This document shows, piece by piece, positions 36,190 through 45,772 of a DNA stretch of 64,000 bases. Numbering within the stretch: the first letter of the stretch is position 1; every line of letters begins with the position of its first letter. Made by a program: the position numbers and the translations under genes. Under the pieces are notes generated by a model. It was not told the origin of the DNA. It saw nothing but the letters and a program-made list of their open reading frames with translations, and searched no databases. Source of the stretch: CAZCDS01 sp964497585 (GTDB lineage Bacteria; Desulfobacterota; Desulfomonilia; Desulfomonilales; Desulfomonilaceae); the NCBI GenBank assembly GCA_964497585.1, contig CAZCDS010000019.1:35203-99202 (forward strand), in the 5' to 3' direction.

Positions 36190-36488
36190 GACCTTCTACC
36201 GAGGCTTCCTGTGATCCATTGGCGGTTTTCGGGATCTCTTCCATTTTTACTGGATTGTGCCCGTCAGCGCAGGGGAGTTCGTGTCAAGGGTTTTCGGCTC
36301 GGCCGGGCCGGACGCGGAGGATGCTGTCCGACCGCGGGTGAAGACTGTCGAAGCGGCCGTTCCGCGGCTTGGGGTGCATGAAGTCGGTTTGACTTCATGG
36401 GTTTTGTCGTGTAGAGTAACAAAGGGGTCACCACAGACTGGGGACGAACGGGATTCCACTGGTCTGTTCGCCGAGGCGGAGGCTGGGG

Positions 36489-38651
36489 ATGCGTGACCAC
36501 GACAAAACACGGGAACAACTCATTGCAGAGTTGAAACAGATGCGCCTCCGCATTCAAGAGCCGGAAGAGCTTGGCCAGCGTTGTGCCTATCTGGAGAAGG
36601 CATTGCGCGAGAGCGAGGTAAAGCGCACCTCGCTCATCGCGAAATCCGAAACCGTGGAAAAGCGCTTCCTTTCCCTCCTGAACTCCTCGCCCGATCCCAT
36701 AGTAATCTACGACATGGACGGCAAGGCAAAATTCGTGAACGATTCGTTCACCCAGGTTTTCGGCTGGACGCCCGAGGAGGTTGAAAACCGGCGAATCCCC
36801 TATTTACCCGATTCCGAACGCGACGCGACAATGAGCGTAATCCGGGACCTTATTGCAGACGGAAAACCGTGCAGTCGCTTCGAGACCAAGCGATTTACCA
36901 AAGATGGAGAGACACTTGACGTGAGTCTGAGCGCCTCTCGGTATCTCGATCATGAGGGCAATCCTGAGGGACTTTTTGTCATCCTGCGCGATATATCCGA
37001 CCGCATCCGGAGCGAGCAGGAGATACGCCAAAGTCGAGAAATGCTGGACAACATCCTGTCCGCATCTCCCATAGGTATCAGTTTCACGGAAGAGGGATCC
37101 ATCAAATGGACCAACCAAGCCATGGTGAAGATGTTCGGCTACGAGTGCGAAGATGTCTGCTTGGGGATGCCCCCGAAGCAATTCTACGCGGATGACAGAG
37201 AACACAAGAGGGTTCAGCGGGCCTTTTTCACCAGCCTCAAGGAAGCAAGGCCGGTGGAAACGGAAGCGCTGATGCGGCGAGCCGACGGATCCACATTCTA
37301 CGGATTGGTCACGATAAGCGCCATGGACCTGGCCAACCCTCGCAGGGGGACGATTAGCACCGTCACCGACATCTCCGAGAGGAAGCTCGCAGAGGAAGCA
37401 CTCGCACAGGCTTACCTCGAGCTTGGCAGACGGGTCGACGATCGCACCGCCGAACTCTCCCGGATCAACGAGCAGCTTGAACGACAGATCGAAGAACGCA
37501 AACGAGCCGAGCAAGCCCTCCACTTGGAGAAACGAAGATTTCAGACCTTATCCGAACATGCTCCTTTCGGTATGGTGATGATCGGAGAAGACGGCACGTT
37601 TCACTATATGAACCCGAAATTCGAGGAGCTCTTCGGTTACGACCTGGCTGAGGTTCCCAATGGGAAGGCGTGGTTCAGAAGAGCGTACCCCGATCCGGAG
37701 TACCGGCGCCAGGTCATCGCCACGTGGGTCAACCGCCTTGAACAAAGCAAAATCGGGGAATTACGCGCGTACGCTTTCACCGTCACCTGCAAGGATGGAA
37801 AGGATAAGATTATTCTGTTCAGGCCGGTACAACTCGAGACCGGCGAACACCTCATGACCTGTGAGGATATCACGGAACGGAGGAAGGCCGAGGAAGAGAT
37901 CCGACGGCTCAACAAGGAACTGGAAGAGCGAGTCGTCGACCGTACCGCCCAGCTCGAGGCTTCAAACAAGGAACTCGCGGCCTTTGCCTATTCGGTATCT
38001 CACGACCTGCGCGCGCCTCTGCGAAGCATCGACGGCTTCAGCATGGTGCTGCTGGAGGACTATGCCGACCTTCTCGACGAAACGGGCAAGGACTATCTCG
38101 GCCGGGTCCGGGCCGCGTCCCAACGTATGTCCGGGCTTATCGACGACCTCCTCAAGCTGTCGCGACTCACCCGGGCTGAAATAAACAGGAAACGGGTGGA
38201 TCTGAGCGCGCTTGCTCTGTCGATTGCTGCGGAACTCCAGCAGGAGGACCCTCAGCGACGGGCTGAGTTCAAGATTGATTCGGGCATCCATGTGGATGCC
38301 GATCCGCGCTTGTTGCGCGTAGCCGTTGAGAACCTGCTCGGCAATGCATGGAAGTTTACTGCCCAGCGTCCGGTAGCCCGCATCGAACTGGGCATCTCGA
38401 ACAGTACGGATCAATCCCCGCACTCGCCCCCAAACAAGCCCGTACACTACGTCCGGGACAACGGAGCCGGATTTGACATGGCCTATTCGGACAAGCTCTT
38501 CGGCGCGTTTCAGCGTTTGCATGCAGCCGACGAATTCCCCGGAACCGGCATCGGACTGGCAACCGTCAAACGCATCATCCATCGTCACGGGGGCCGAGTC
38601 TGGGCGGAAGGCGTCCCGGACAGGGGGGCCACTTTCTATTTCACGTTGTGA
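36489..38651 (+). CDS. Three-PAS sensor histidine kinase (phytochrome-type core)
   Basis: A 720-residue cytoplasmic kinase. A coiled start is followed by PAS1 (about 57-175, SPDPIVIYDMDGKAKFVND), PAS2 (about 180-305), a coiled coil, PAS3 (about 350-470) and the kinase core. The H box AYSVSHDLRAPLRSIDGFS carries H505; the N box is VENLLGNAWKFTAQ; G1 is VRDNGAGFDMAYS and G2 GTGIGLATVKRIIHRHGG. This DLRAPLR-type core is the one usually paired with Rcp1-like single-domain regulators, and one follows directly. GGAGG lies six bases before the ATG. No membrane helix exists. The ligand of the PAS domains is unknown. PAS1 is very similar to the second PAS of the kinase at 45773. Confidence 0.9.
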   Translation: MRDHDKTREQLIAELKQMRLRIQEPEELGQRCAYLEKALRESEVKRTSLIAKSETVEKRFLSLLNSSPDPIVIYDMDGKAKFVNDSFTQVFGWTPEEVENRRIPYLPDSERDATMSVIRDLIADGKPCSRFETKRFTKDGETLDVSLSASRYLDHEGNPEGLFVILRDISDRIRSEQEIRQSREMLDNILSASPIGISFTEEGSIKWTNQAMVKMFGYECEDVCLGMPPKQFYADDREHKRVQRAFFTSLKEARPVETEALMRRADGSTFYGLVTISAMDLANPRRGTISTVTDISERKLAEEALAQAYLELGRRVDDRTAELSRINEQLERQIEERKRAEQALHLEKRRFQTLSEHAPFGMVMIGEDGTFHYMNPKFEELFGYDLAEVPNGKAWFRRAYPDPEYRRQVIATWVNRLEQSKIGELRAYAFTVTCKDGKDKIILFRPVQLETGEHLMTCEDITERRKAEEEIRRLNKELEERVVDRTAQLEASNKELAAFAYSVSHDLRAPLRSIDGFSMVLLEDYADLLDETGKDYLGRVRAASQRMSGLIDDLLKLSRLTRAEINRKRVDLSALALSIAAELQQEDPQRRAEFKIDSGIHVDADPRLLRVAVENLLGNAWKFTAQRPVARIELGISNSTDQSPHSPPNKPVHYVRDNGAGFDMAYSDKLFGAFQRLHAADEFPGTGIGLATVKRIIHRHGGRVWAEGVPDRGATFYFTL

Positions 38652-38668
38652 GGCTCAGGAGCATTGCC

Positions 38669-39121
38669 GTGGAAACGAAGACTATCCTTCTCGTGGAAGA
38701 CAATCCTGACGACGAGGCCCTGACTCTGCGCTCCCTGAGCAAGAGCAACATTCTCAACGAGGTTGTCGTGGCCCGTGATGGCGTCGACGCTCTGGACTAT
38801 CTTTTCGGGACCGGAACCTACGAAGGTCGGGATGTGAAGTGCGTTCCGCAGTTGGTCCTTCTGGACCTGAAACTGCCGAAGATCGACGGTCTGGAAGTGC
38901 TCAGGCGAATCCGTTCGGACCGCCGTACGAAGTACCTCCCCGTCGTAATCCTCACCTCCTCGGACGAGGAGCGGGACCTGGTTGAGAGCTACGAGTTGGG
39001 AGCGAACAGCTATGTCCGCAAACCCGTGGACTTCAACCAGTTTGCCGCTGCCGTTCAACAATTGGAACTGTACTGGCTCGTCCTTAACCAATCGCCGCCG
39101 GGCAACAGGAGCAACGGATGA
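38669..39121 (+). CDS. Rcp1-type single-domain response regulator
   Basis: A 150-residue receiver domain of the Rcp1/phytochrome-partner kind, recognised by LLVEDNPDDEALTLRSL and the long loop DALDYLFGTGTYEGRDVK. The phospho-acceptor is D66 in LVLLDLKLPKIDG; Thr/Ser and Lys lie in VVILTSSDEE and YVRKPVDFNQF. GTG 38669 has AGGAG seven bases upstream and is preferred over the GTG overlapping the kinase stop at 38648. It ends with a four-base ATGA overlap into the hybrid-kinase gene. The upstream kinase is its likely phosphodonor. Confidence 0.9.
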   Translation: METKTILLVEDNPDDEALTLRSLSKSNILNEVVVARDGVDALDYLFGTGTYEGRDVKCVPQLVLLDLKLPKIDGLEVLRRIRSDRRTKYLPVVILTSSDEERDLVESYELGANSYVRKPVDFNQFAAAVQQLELYWLVLNQSPPGNRSNG

Positions 39122-41970
39122 ACCGGCCTCTGCGCGTGTTAATCGTCGAGGATTCAGAGGACGATGTCCTCTTGCTGCTCAGGCAGTTGAAGCGCGGCGG
39201 ATACGACCCCGTGTATCTCAGAGTCGACACCGCGGAAGCCATGAAGTCCGCGGTCAGGGAGCAGCAATGGGATGCCATATTGGCTGATTACGCCATGCCC
39301 GCATTCAACGCGCTCACAGCCTTAGACGTTGTCAGAGAGGCGGGGCTGGACCTGCCGTTCATTATTGTATCAGGGACCATCGGAGAGCAAACCGCGGTCG
39401 AGGCGATGAAAGCCGGCGCTCACGACTATCTGATGAAAGACAATCTGAGCCGACTTGCCCCGGCCATCGAACGAGAGCTGAGAGAGGCCGAGATCAGAGA
39501 GGAGAGAAGACGAGCCCAGGAAGCACTGAAAAAAGCCCACTCGGAACTCGAAGAGAGGGTGGCCGAACGCACCGCCGAACTCCAACGAAGCAAAGATACG
39601 GTGGAGGCACTGCTCAACGCGACCACGGAAATGGCTTTCCTGCTCGACACCAACGGTAACGTGCTTGCGCTCAACGAGACCGTTTCCAGAAAATTCGGCG
39701 TGAAGATCGCGGATCTTCTCGGAAAATCGCCCTTTGCGTTGATGCCGGATTCAGTGGGGCAGGCGAGAAAAGAATGGTTCGAGCAGGTCATCAGGTCCGG
39801 CAGCGCGGTCCGTTTCGAAGACGAGGAATCGGGCAGCGTCACCGATCACACTTACTATCCGGTCCTCGGCGATCACGGAAGGGTCGAAGCTGTGGCAGTC
39901 TTCGCCCACGACATCACGGACCGCAAAAGCATGGAAGCTGCGCTCAAGAAGGCGTACGACGAACTGGAAGAGCGAGTCAAAGCGCGCACACGCGAACTGA
40001 AGCAACTTAATGAAATCCTAATGCAGGAAGTCGCGGAGCGCGAGAGAGCGGAAGAGAACTATCGAAGCATCTTCGAAAACGCAGTGGAAGGAATCTTCCA
40101 GTCGACGCCCGACGGCCGCTTCCTCACGGTCAATCCTGCCATGGCGAGGACGCTCGGCTATGATTCGCCCGAGGATCTGATAGCGAACACTTCAGATATG
40201 GCCCACGAGCTTTACGTAGATCCGGAGCGTCGCGCGGAATTTATCCGACTCATGCATGGTCAAAAAGCGACCCCTACATTCGAAGCGGAACTCTACCGCA
40301 AGAATCGCGATACCATATGGGCCTCCATTCACGCTCGCCCGATCTACAGCGAACAGGGGGAGCTCCTCTGTATCGAGGGCATACTCGAGGACATATCGGA
40401 ACGTAAGCGGGCCGAGGAGGAGCTCGCAAAAGCTCAGGCCCTGCTCGTCGCAGCTATCGAACACACCCCCGCGGGGATTCTCATCGCGGACGGGCCCGAC
40501 GGAAGAATACGAGTTGCCAATTCCGCTGCGCTCGGGATCCGCGGTAACACAACGCTCCCGCTGACCGACATCCCTCTCGAGCGACACGCGGACCACTGGC
40601 AGACCTACCATCCGGACGGGACCCCCTTCAGGCCGGAGGAACTGCCGTTGGCCCAGGCAGTGATCCACGGGGCGACCACTAAGAACGTGGACATCATAAT
40701 TCGTCACGCGGACGGTGACGAGCGCTGGGTCCTCTCCAACGCGGCGCCGGTGCGCAACGCGGACGGTGAGATTATCGCCGGCGTCTCCGTATTCCCAGAT
40801 ATAACCGAGCGAAAACGCCTCGAGGAGCAACTTCGTCAGGCGGCCAAAATGGAGGCCATAGGCCAGCTCGCCGGGGGAGTGGCTCATGACTTCAACAATC
40901 TGCTCACCGCGATCATGGGCTACACCGACATGTTGCTCCAGCAGCTACCCAAGGATGGCCTGTATCATCAGCGCCTCTCCCAGATTAGCCGTGCCGCGCG
41001 CAGCGCGGCGGCTCTTGTGCGACAGCTCCTGGCATTCAGCCGTAAGGCGGTTCTGGATGTCGCCCTACTCGATCTCAATCGAGCGGTCGAGGACTTCTGC
41101 AGGATAATAGAGCGCCTCATCGGCGAAGGCATCGAACTGAAAACCTTCCTGGATCCGGATCTCGGCATGGTTCGAGCCGATCCGGGTCAGATCGAACAAA
41201 TTCTTATGAACCTCGCGGTCAACGCACGGGATGCCATGCCGCGCGGCGGGCGGTTGACCGTCCAGACCGCCAATGTGGATCTGAACGAAGAGCACGCCCG
41301 GACGTTGGCCGAAGTCGAGCCAGGCCAGTACGTCTCACTCATCGTCAGCGATACGGGAGAGGGGATGGACCAGGAAACACTCTCCCACATCTTCGATCCG
41401 TTCTTCACGACCAAGGAGAAGGGAGTCGGAACAGGGCTGGGCCTATCGACTGTGTACGGGGTGGTGAAACAACACCAGGGCCATATCGTCGTGGACAGCG
41501 AACCCGGCCGTGGCACCTCGTTCAAAGTATACCTGCCAAGGCTCTCCGAAACAGCTCCTGTGATCGACAGGACCCCGACGGATCAACGGCCTCTGCAAGG
41601 AAACGAGACGGTACTTATTGTCGAAGACGAGCGGGTCGTGCGCAATCTGGCCTGCGACGGATTGGAGGCCCTCGGCTATCACGTTCTTCAGGCGGGGAGT
41701 CCGGAGGAAGCAATTGAGGTGTCCGGGCAGCATCAAGATCCTATCAAACTGCTCCTGACCGATGTCGTGCTACCCAGGATGGACGGGCGGACACTTTTCC
41801 GCCGTCTCTCTTCTACGAGGCCGGACATGAAGGTTCTCTACGTTTCGGGCTATCCGGAGGATTTCATTGTCCGACGCGGCGTGCTTGACAGTGGTGTTCA
41901 CTTCCTCCAGAAGCCCTTCAACGTGGACAGCCTCGCGTGCAAAGTCCGGGAAGTCCTCGAGGAATCGTAG
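39118..41970 (+). CDS. Hybrid histidine kinase: REC-PAS-PAS-PAS-HisKA-HATPase-REC
   Basis: A 950-residue soluble protein. The N-terminal receiver has D57 in ILADYAMPAFNAL and VSGTIGEQTAVEAMKAGAHDY. Three PAS domains separated by coiled coils follow (about 160-285, 310-430, 440-565). The kinase H box is GGVAHDFNNLLTAIMGY with H590; the N box is LMNLAVNARDAMPRGG; G1 SDTGEGMD and G2 GTGLGLSTVYGVVKQHQG follow. The C-terminal receiver has D882 in LLLTDVVLPRMDG. This is a type 4 (AHDFNN) kinase able to relay internally. The start overlaps the regulator stop by four bases, making a three-gene signalling operon. Confidence 0.92.
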   Translation: MNRPLRVLIVEDSEDDVLLLLRQLKRGGYDPVYLRVDTAEAMKSAVREQQWDAILADYAMPAFNALTALDVVREAGLDLPFIIVSGTIGEQTAVEAMKAGAHDYLMKDNLSRLAPAIERELREAEIREERRRAQEALKKAHSELEERVAERTAELQRSKDTVEALLNATTEMAFLLDTNGNVLALNETVSRKFGVKIADLLGKSPFALMPDSVGQARKEWFEQVIRSGSAVRFEDEESGSVTDHTYYPVLGDHGRVEAVAVFAHDITDRKSMEAALKKAYDELEERVKARTRELKQLNEILMQEVAERERAEENYRSIFENAVEGIFQSTPDGRFLTVNPAMARTLGYDSPEDLIANTSDMAHELYVDPERRAEFIRLMHGQKATPTFEAELYRKNRDTIWASIHARPIYSEQGELLCIEGILEDISERKRAEEELAKAQALLVAAIEHTPAGILIADGPDGRIRVANSAALGIRGNTTLPLTDIPLERHADHWQTYHPDGTPFRPEELPLAQAVIHGATTKNVDIIIRHADGDERWVLSNAAPVRNADGEIIAGVSVFPDITERKRLEEQLRQAAKMEAIGQLAGGVAHDFNNLLTAIMGYTDMLLQQLPKDGLYHQRLSQISRAARSAAALVRQLLAFSRKAVLDVALLDLNRAVEDFCRIIERLIGEGIELKTFLDPDLGMVRADPGQIEQILMNLAVNARDAMPRGGRLTVQTANVDLNEEHARTLAEVEPGQYVSLIVSDTGEGMDQETLSHIFDPFFTTKEKGVGTGLGLSTVYGVVKQHQGHIVVDSEPGRGTSFKVYLPRLSETAPVIDRTPTDQRPLQGNETVLIVEDERVVRNLACDGLEALGYHVLQAGSPEEAIEVSGQHQDPIKLLLTDVVLPRMDGRTLFRRLSSTRPDMKVLYVSGYPEDFIVRRGVLDSGVHFLQKPFNVDSLACKVREVLEES

Positions 41971-42460
41971 GGTATCGCGCCTCGTTCCCCGCATTGAGAC
42001 CGGAAATGGCGTGCAGAGACGCTCCCCCCGGAGCGTCTCTCCCCCCCCGCAGGGAGTCTCCAGGTTCATTGGTGCCCCCTTGGTCTTGATGTCCTCGCTC
42101 GGGTGTTAACCTCTGCCCATCTCCCTCCCTGAATACGAGATGCGTGACGGCAGCAATGCCTACCGGTTGTCGCGTACATCATCGATCTGCCGTGTCGGAA
42201 TGTAGCATATCTACTACGGCACGAGCTGACGCCTCAGCAGAGAACTCCGAACGCATCCACCGCTGATGGACTCCCCTGCAGACGTATTTCTCGCGAGAGA
42301 CAACCGGCCGGTCGCTGAAACCAGAATGCCTGTTCGCTCTTCAGGCTCCTTCGGCTGGAATTTTGAGGCGTAGCGACCTCTCCGATCGGCGGCCAAGGCA
42401 AGTGGCATTGATTTTGTTCCCTCCAAACGTTATGAATGATTCACAGAAGGAGCACAGCAC
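41971..42460. other. Intergenic region after the signalling operon
   Basis: About 490 bases. Apart from the hairpin at 42015-42040, nothing is recognisable. Confidence 0.4.
42015..42040 (+). terminator. Hairpin downstream of the hybrid kinase
   Basis: AGAGACGCTCC (42015-42025) and GGAGCGTCTCT (42030-42040) make a perfect 11-bp stem with a CCCC loop, 45 bases after the stop. A C run rather than a T run follows, so it may be a transcript-end stabiliser instead of a factor-independent terminator. Confidence 0.5.
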
Positions 42461-43246
42461 ATGTTGGAGATCCGAGACTCCGTTGCAGTGATCACGGGTG
42501 GAGCAAGCGGGCTCGGGCTGGCGGTCGCCCGATATTGGACGGCTCGTGGCGGCAGCGTCATGCTGGGGGACGTAAGCGAAAAGGGTCTCAAAGAGGCACA
42601 AGCTTCGCTCGGCCCTCGCGGCGCAACGATGCGATGTGACGTGACGAACGAGGACGACTGCAAACGCCTCGCAGACGCAGCGATGGAACAATTCGGCCGG
42701 ATCAATCTCGTCGCGCCCTTTGCCGGGATCATAAAGGACGGCCTGCTTGTGAAACCGGACCGCGAGACCGGACGCGTGAGCGCGAAGATGTCGCTGGAGC
42801 AGTTTCAAAGCGTAGTTCAGGTCAACTTGACCGGCGTGTTTCTCACTGTGCGGGAATGTCTCGAGCAGATGGTGAACCATCGCTGCCGCGGGCTCATTTG
42901 CCTGGTTTCTTCCACCGGCTCATTGGGCACAGCGGGCCAGATAAACTATTGTTCCACCAAGGCGGCGATGTCCGTGTGGCCCAAGGTTATCATGGGGGAA
43001 CTCTTCCGGAGAGGACTGGCTGATCGAATTCGTTGTGTCGCGGTGGCGCCTGGATATTGCGCCACGCCGATTTTGCAGGGAATGAACCAAAAGGCCCTTC
43101 AGAAAGTCCTCGCCGACGTCCCCATCGGACGCCTGGTTGAGCCGGAAGAAGTGGCGTCACTCGTCGCGGAACTCTATCGCAATGAGGCAGTCACAGGAGA
43201 AGTCTATTTCGTGCACGGAGGTCTCAGGCGAGGTTCGCGAGGATGA
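42461..43246 (+). CDS. Short-chain dehydrogenase/reductase
   Basis: A 261-residue classical SDR, an NAD(P)-dependent alcohol/ketone oxidoreductase. The Rossmann motif is TGGASGLGLA (residues 12-21). An Asp at the end of strand 2 (MLGDVSE, D37) points to NAD(H) preference. Catalytic residues are S150, Y163 (NYCSTK) and K167. An insert at about 92-110 is typical of the 3-hydroxyacyl-CoA dehydrogenase (HSD10) subgroup. AAGGAG lies eight bases before the ATG. It precedes a thiolase by 101 bases, so conversion of a 3-hydroxyacyl-CoA to a 3-ketoacyl-CoA for thiolysis is a reasonable inference. Confidence 0.85.
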   Translation: MLEIRDSVAVITGGASGLGLAVARYWTARGGSVMLGDVSEKGLKEAQASLGPRGATMRCDVTNEDDCKRLADAAMEQFGRINLVAPFAGIIKDGLLVKPDRETGRVSAKMSLEQFQSVVQVNLTGVFLTVRECLEQMVNHRCRGLICLVSSTGSLGTAGQINYCSTKAAMSVWPKVIMGELFRRGLADRIRCVAVAPGYCATPILQGMNQKALQKVLADVPIGRLVEPEEVASLVAELYRNEAVTGEVYFVHGGLRRGSRG

Positions 43247-43347
43247 ACGATGACTAGCACTCATCCGCCGGGCAGGGACTTGCAACGCGGGCACCCTCGG
43301 AACGGAAGACGGAACCCCGACAATTCTCGAAAGGATAAGGTAACATC

Positions 43348-44616
43348 ATGAGTAAAGTCAGCATCATAGGAGCGTACAATACGCGGTTTGGCGCTTTTGT
43401 GGAAAGGGACCGAGAGTCCGGAAGGGTAAGAGATACCAAATCGTTCTATGAACTCCTCATAGAGGCAGGCAAGGGAGCTGTCGAAGACGCCCGGTTAGAC
43501 CCCAAAGAGATCGACGGCATCTGGATCGGGTCATGTTCCCCGTCCAAATTCATTAACCAGGAACATGTAGGTCCGTTGGGTCTGGAAGTAGCGCCCGATG
43601 AGCTGAGGTTCGTCCCGACAACCCGCACCGAAGGAGCGTGCGCCTCCTCATCGGTAGCCCTCTACAATGCACTATTCGCGCTGGAATCCGGTCGTTTCAG
43701 GCGCGCTTTGGTCATCGGCGTTGAGAAAATGAACTTGCTCTCCACGCCCGAAATGACCCATGTGTTGGCCTGTTCGTCGTACTGGCCCGAAGAGGGAGCG
43801 AAGGGTATGACCTTTCCCGGCCTGTTTGCGGAGTACGCAAAGGGATATATGGCGCACTACGGCTATTCCCTTGAACAAATGCAAAGGATGTTCGCTGCGG
43901 TTTCGGCTCTGAGCTACCGTAACGGGGTGAAAAACCCGCTCGCCCATTTTGGTAAGGGGAGTCCTCCCGACCGACTAGGCCTCTTCACTGCCGATGCAAT
44001 TCTCGCTCTGCCGGCAGAGGGAAAGGGCGGTAATCCGACCATCGCGCATCCCTTGAGATTGCACGACTGTTCGCTCGTTACCGACGGCGCCGCGGCCGTG
44101 GTACTGGCGCCGACGGAAGAGGCCAAGAGCCTCGGCACGCGCGTCGTGGAGATCGCCGGCCTTGGCATGACTACCGAGCGACTGCAGGAGAGTGTTCGTC
44201 CTAACATGCACGAACTGACCGCGGGCAAGCTCGCCGTGGAAAAATCATTTCAGGAGGCGGGAATAACCCTGGGGGACGTCGATCTGGCCGAGGTCCACGA
44301 TTGCTTTTCGATCAACCATATCTTGACCACCGAGGCCCTGGGCCTGTCCCGGGACGGCCAGGGAGGTTGGGACTATCTCGAAGGACGGTACACTGCCGAC
44401 GACGACTGTCCGATCAACCTGTCAGGAGGACTCAAAGCCAAAGGTCATCCTGTCGGCGCGACTGGTGCCTCCATGCACGCGTTGGTATACAAACAGCTCA
44501 TTGGTGAGCCCATTGGCGCGGCTCCGACCAACGGGAGCCCCGAGATCGGGGTCGTCTTCAACGTGGGGGGCTCAGCGGCAACCAACTGCGTGACCACCCT
44601 CAGGCGGCTCTCCTGA
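43348..44616 (+). CDS. Thiolase-superfamily acyl-CoA acyltransferase
   Basis: A 422-residue thiolase of the SCP-x/acetyl-CoA acetyltransferase-like subgroup. The nucleophile is C98 in TEGACASSSVALYNAL. The His motif is DLAEVHDCFSINHIL, and KAKGHPVGATGASMHAL gives the second catalytic His. Unlike biosynthetic thiolases, the final CxG motif is replaced by VGGSAATNCV, as usual in this subgroup. Members often work with a DUF35 OB-fold partner; none is adjacent here. Together with the SDR it could close a beta-oxidation-like route such as aromatic or branched acyl-CoA breakdown. Substrate is not deducible. Confidence 0.85.
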   Translation: MSKVSIIGAYNTRFGAFVERDRESGRVRDTKSFYELLIEAGKGAVEDARLDPKEIDGIWIGSCSPSKFINQEHVGPLGLEVAPDELRFVPTTRTEGACASSSVALYNALFALESGRFRRALVIGVEKMNLLSTPEMTHVLACSSYWPEEGAKGMTFPGLFAEYAKGYMAHYGYSLEQMQRMFAAVSALSYRNGVKNPLAHFGKGSPPDRLGLFTADAILALPAEGKGGNPTIAHPLRLHDCSLVTDGAAAVVLAPTEEAKSLGTRVVEIAGLGMTTERLQESVRPNMHELTAGKLAVEKSFQEAGITLGDVDLAEVHDCFSINHILTTEALGLSRDGQGGWDYLEGRYTADDDCPINLSGGLKAKGHPVGATGASMHALVYKQLIGEPIGAAPTNGSPEIGVVFNVGGSAATNCVTTLRRLS

Positions 44617-44697
44617 GGGTTTTCGACCAACCCCCATCCGCCCAAAGGCATAATCCCGCGTTCAGTGGGATATGCACGGGCCCCCTTTATACCCTTT

Positions 44698-44728
44698 CCC
44701 CCGCTCTCCCTCTTGGAGAGAGCGGGGG
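44698..44728 (+). terminator. GC-rich hairpin downstream of the thiolase
   Basis: CCCCCGCTCTC (44698-44708) and GAGAGCGGGGG (44718-44728) form an 11-bp stem with a nine-base loop. It resembles a common dispersed palindrome and may act as a terminator for the SDR-thiolase pair. Confidence 0.5.
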
Positions 44729-44889
44729 AGGGAGACTCTCACTCTTTTGCATCCGCACTGATCCTACCGTTCAGACACCTTTTTTTCCTATCCTGATAGT
44801 CAAGAATTCTGTCCTAAAGGACTCCGGAATTCGCGACCGTGTTTACACATTGGTGTGCTAAGTTTGATCTCGGTACAGGGAGGTACGTT

Positions 44890-45348
44890 ATGCACAAGGT
44901 AAAGAATTCTCTTGAAGTTGGGACAGCACTGTTTATCATTTTGCTATTTCTTGCAGCGATGTCGTGCCCCGTCATTGCAGAGGGAACAAACCAGACTGAC
45001 GCGTCACAAAATGTAAAGGCTGGAAAGGTAGCGGCAGGCTCGGCTCCTGAAATCGCTCCGGGGATGGCGAGGAAGCTGCTGGAGAGAATTGAAATACTGG
45101 AAAAAGAAGTCAAAACTATTCAGATGCGAAACAGGCGAGTTGAAGGTGACAAGGCTTGGGAAATTAGCCATACAAGGCATGCTCTGGTGGCATTGATTAC
45201 CTACATTCTGGCTACGGTGGTCCTCTGGATGATCTCTATTGAGAAGCCGTATCTCGGAGCATTGATCCCGACCCTCGGGTACGTACTCTCCACCCTGACC
45301 TTGGGGTGTGCCAAAAGTTACTGGATCGCTAATTATTTTGTTCGATAG
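44890..45348 (+). CDS. Hypothetical membrane protein with coiled coil
   Basis: A 152-residue protein. A signal peptide or membrane helix comes first (VGTALFIILLFLAAMSCPVIAEG). A short soluble part with a coiled coil (MARKLLERIEILEKEVKTIQMRN) follows, then two membrane helices (HALVALITYILATVVLWMIS and LGALIPTLGYVLSTLTLG). GGGAGG lies seven bases before the ATG at 44890, and the longer open frame is not supported. No family is recognised. It stands alone between hairpins and a kinase gene. Confidence 0.6.
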   Translation: MHKVKNSLEVGTALFIILLFLAAMSCPVIAEGTNQTDASQNVKAGKVAAGSAPEIAPGMARKLLERIEILEKEVKTIQMRNRRVEGDKAWEISHTRHALVALITYILATVVLWMISIEKPYLGALIPTLGYVLSTLTLGCAKSYWIANYFVR

Positions 45349-45772
45349 CCCTTAAGATTCGGGGTTCGCGTCTAAGCATCGGCTCGATTGTGAGGATACA
45401 GGCCATTGATACAAGGAAGACTCACCTAATACGTGTGATACCGGCTAATCCCCTTCGATCTCGGAGAACTAGGAAACACGCCCACGGACGATTGCCGTGG
45501 TTGCTCCCCTGCCGGCAACGGGAGCATCGGCCGTCCCCGACTTCACCCCTGACCTGAGCAGGTCGCGAGTCTCCCGGAGTAAGAGCGGCCGGTCCGCCGC
45601 CGATAAGGCTTCTTGAAGGATTCAGACGGAAACAGCGCCCTTTGCCCAGCATTCGAAGCTGCCTCCCATCCCTTTGACTTCACCTGGTCATTCCTGTACT
45701 GTGACCGATGCCCACTCGGGTTATCGTCGGTGGATGTACAGCTATCGCGTATCGCGTCTCGTGGGGAAAGCC
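45349..45772. other. Intergenic region upstream of the PAS-GAF kinase
   Basis: About 424 bases. The kinase frame is open for 33 codons upstream of its chosen start but without a ribosome site. Nothing else was recognised. Confidence 0.4.

Larger units (their letters stand above)
35803..36488. other. Intergenic region with repeat copy C and a possible IS3 remnant
   Basis: About 690 bases at the right edge of the accessory stretch. It holds repeat copy C (36037-36087) and the fragment at 36094-36189. The rest is non-coding to my eye. Confidence 0.4.

Noticed and set aside
28193..36488. Duplicate of the ssrA 3' end as an attachment site
   Set aside because: I looked for a second copy of the TTCGATTCCCGCCGCCTCC segment and did not find one by eye.
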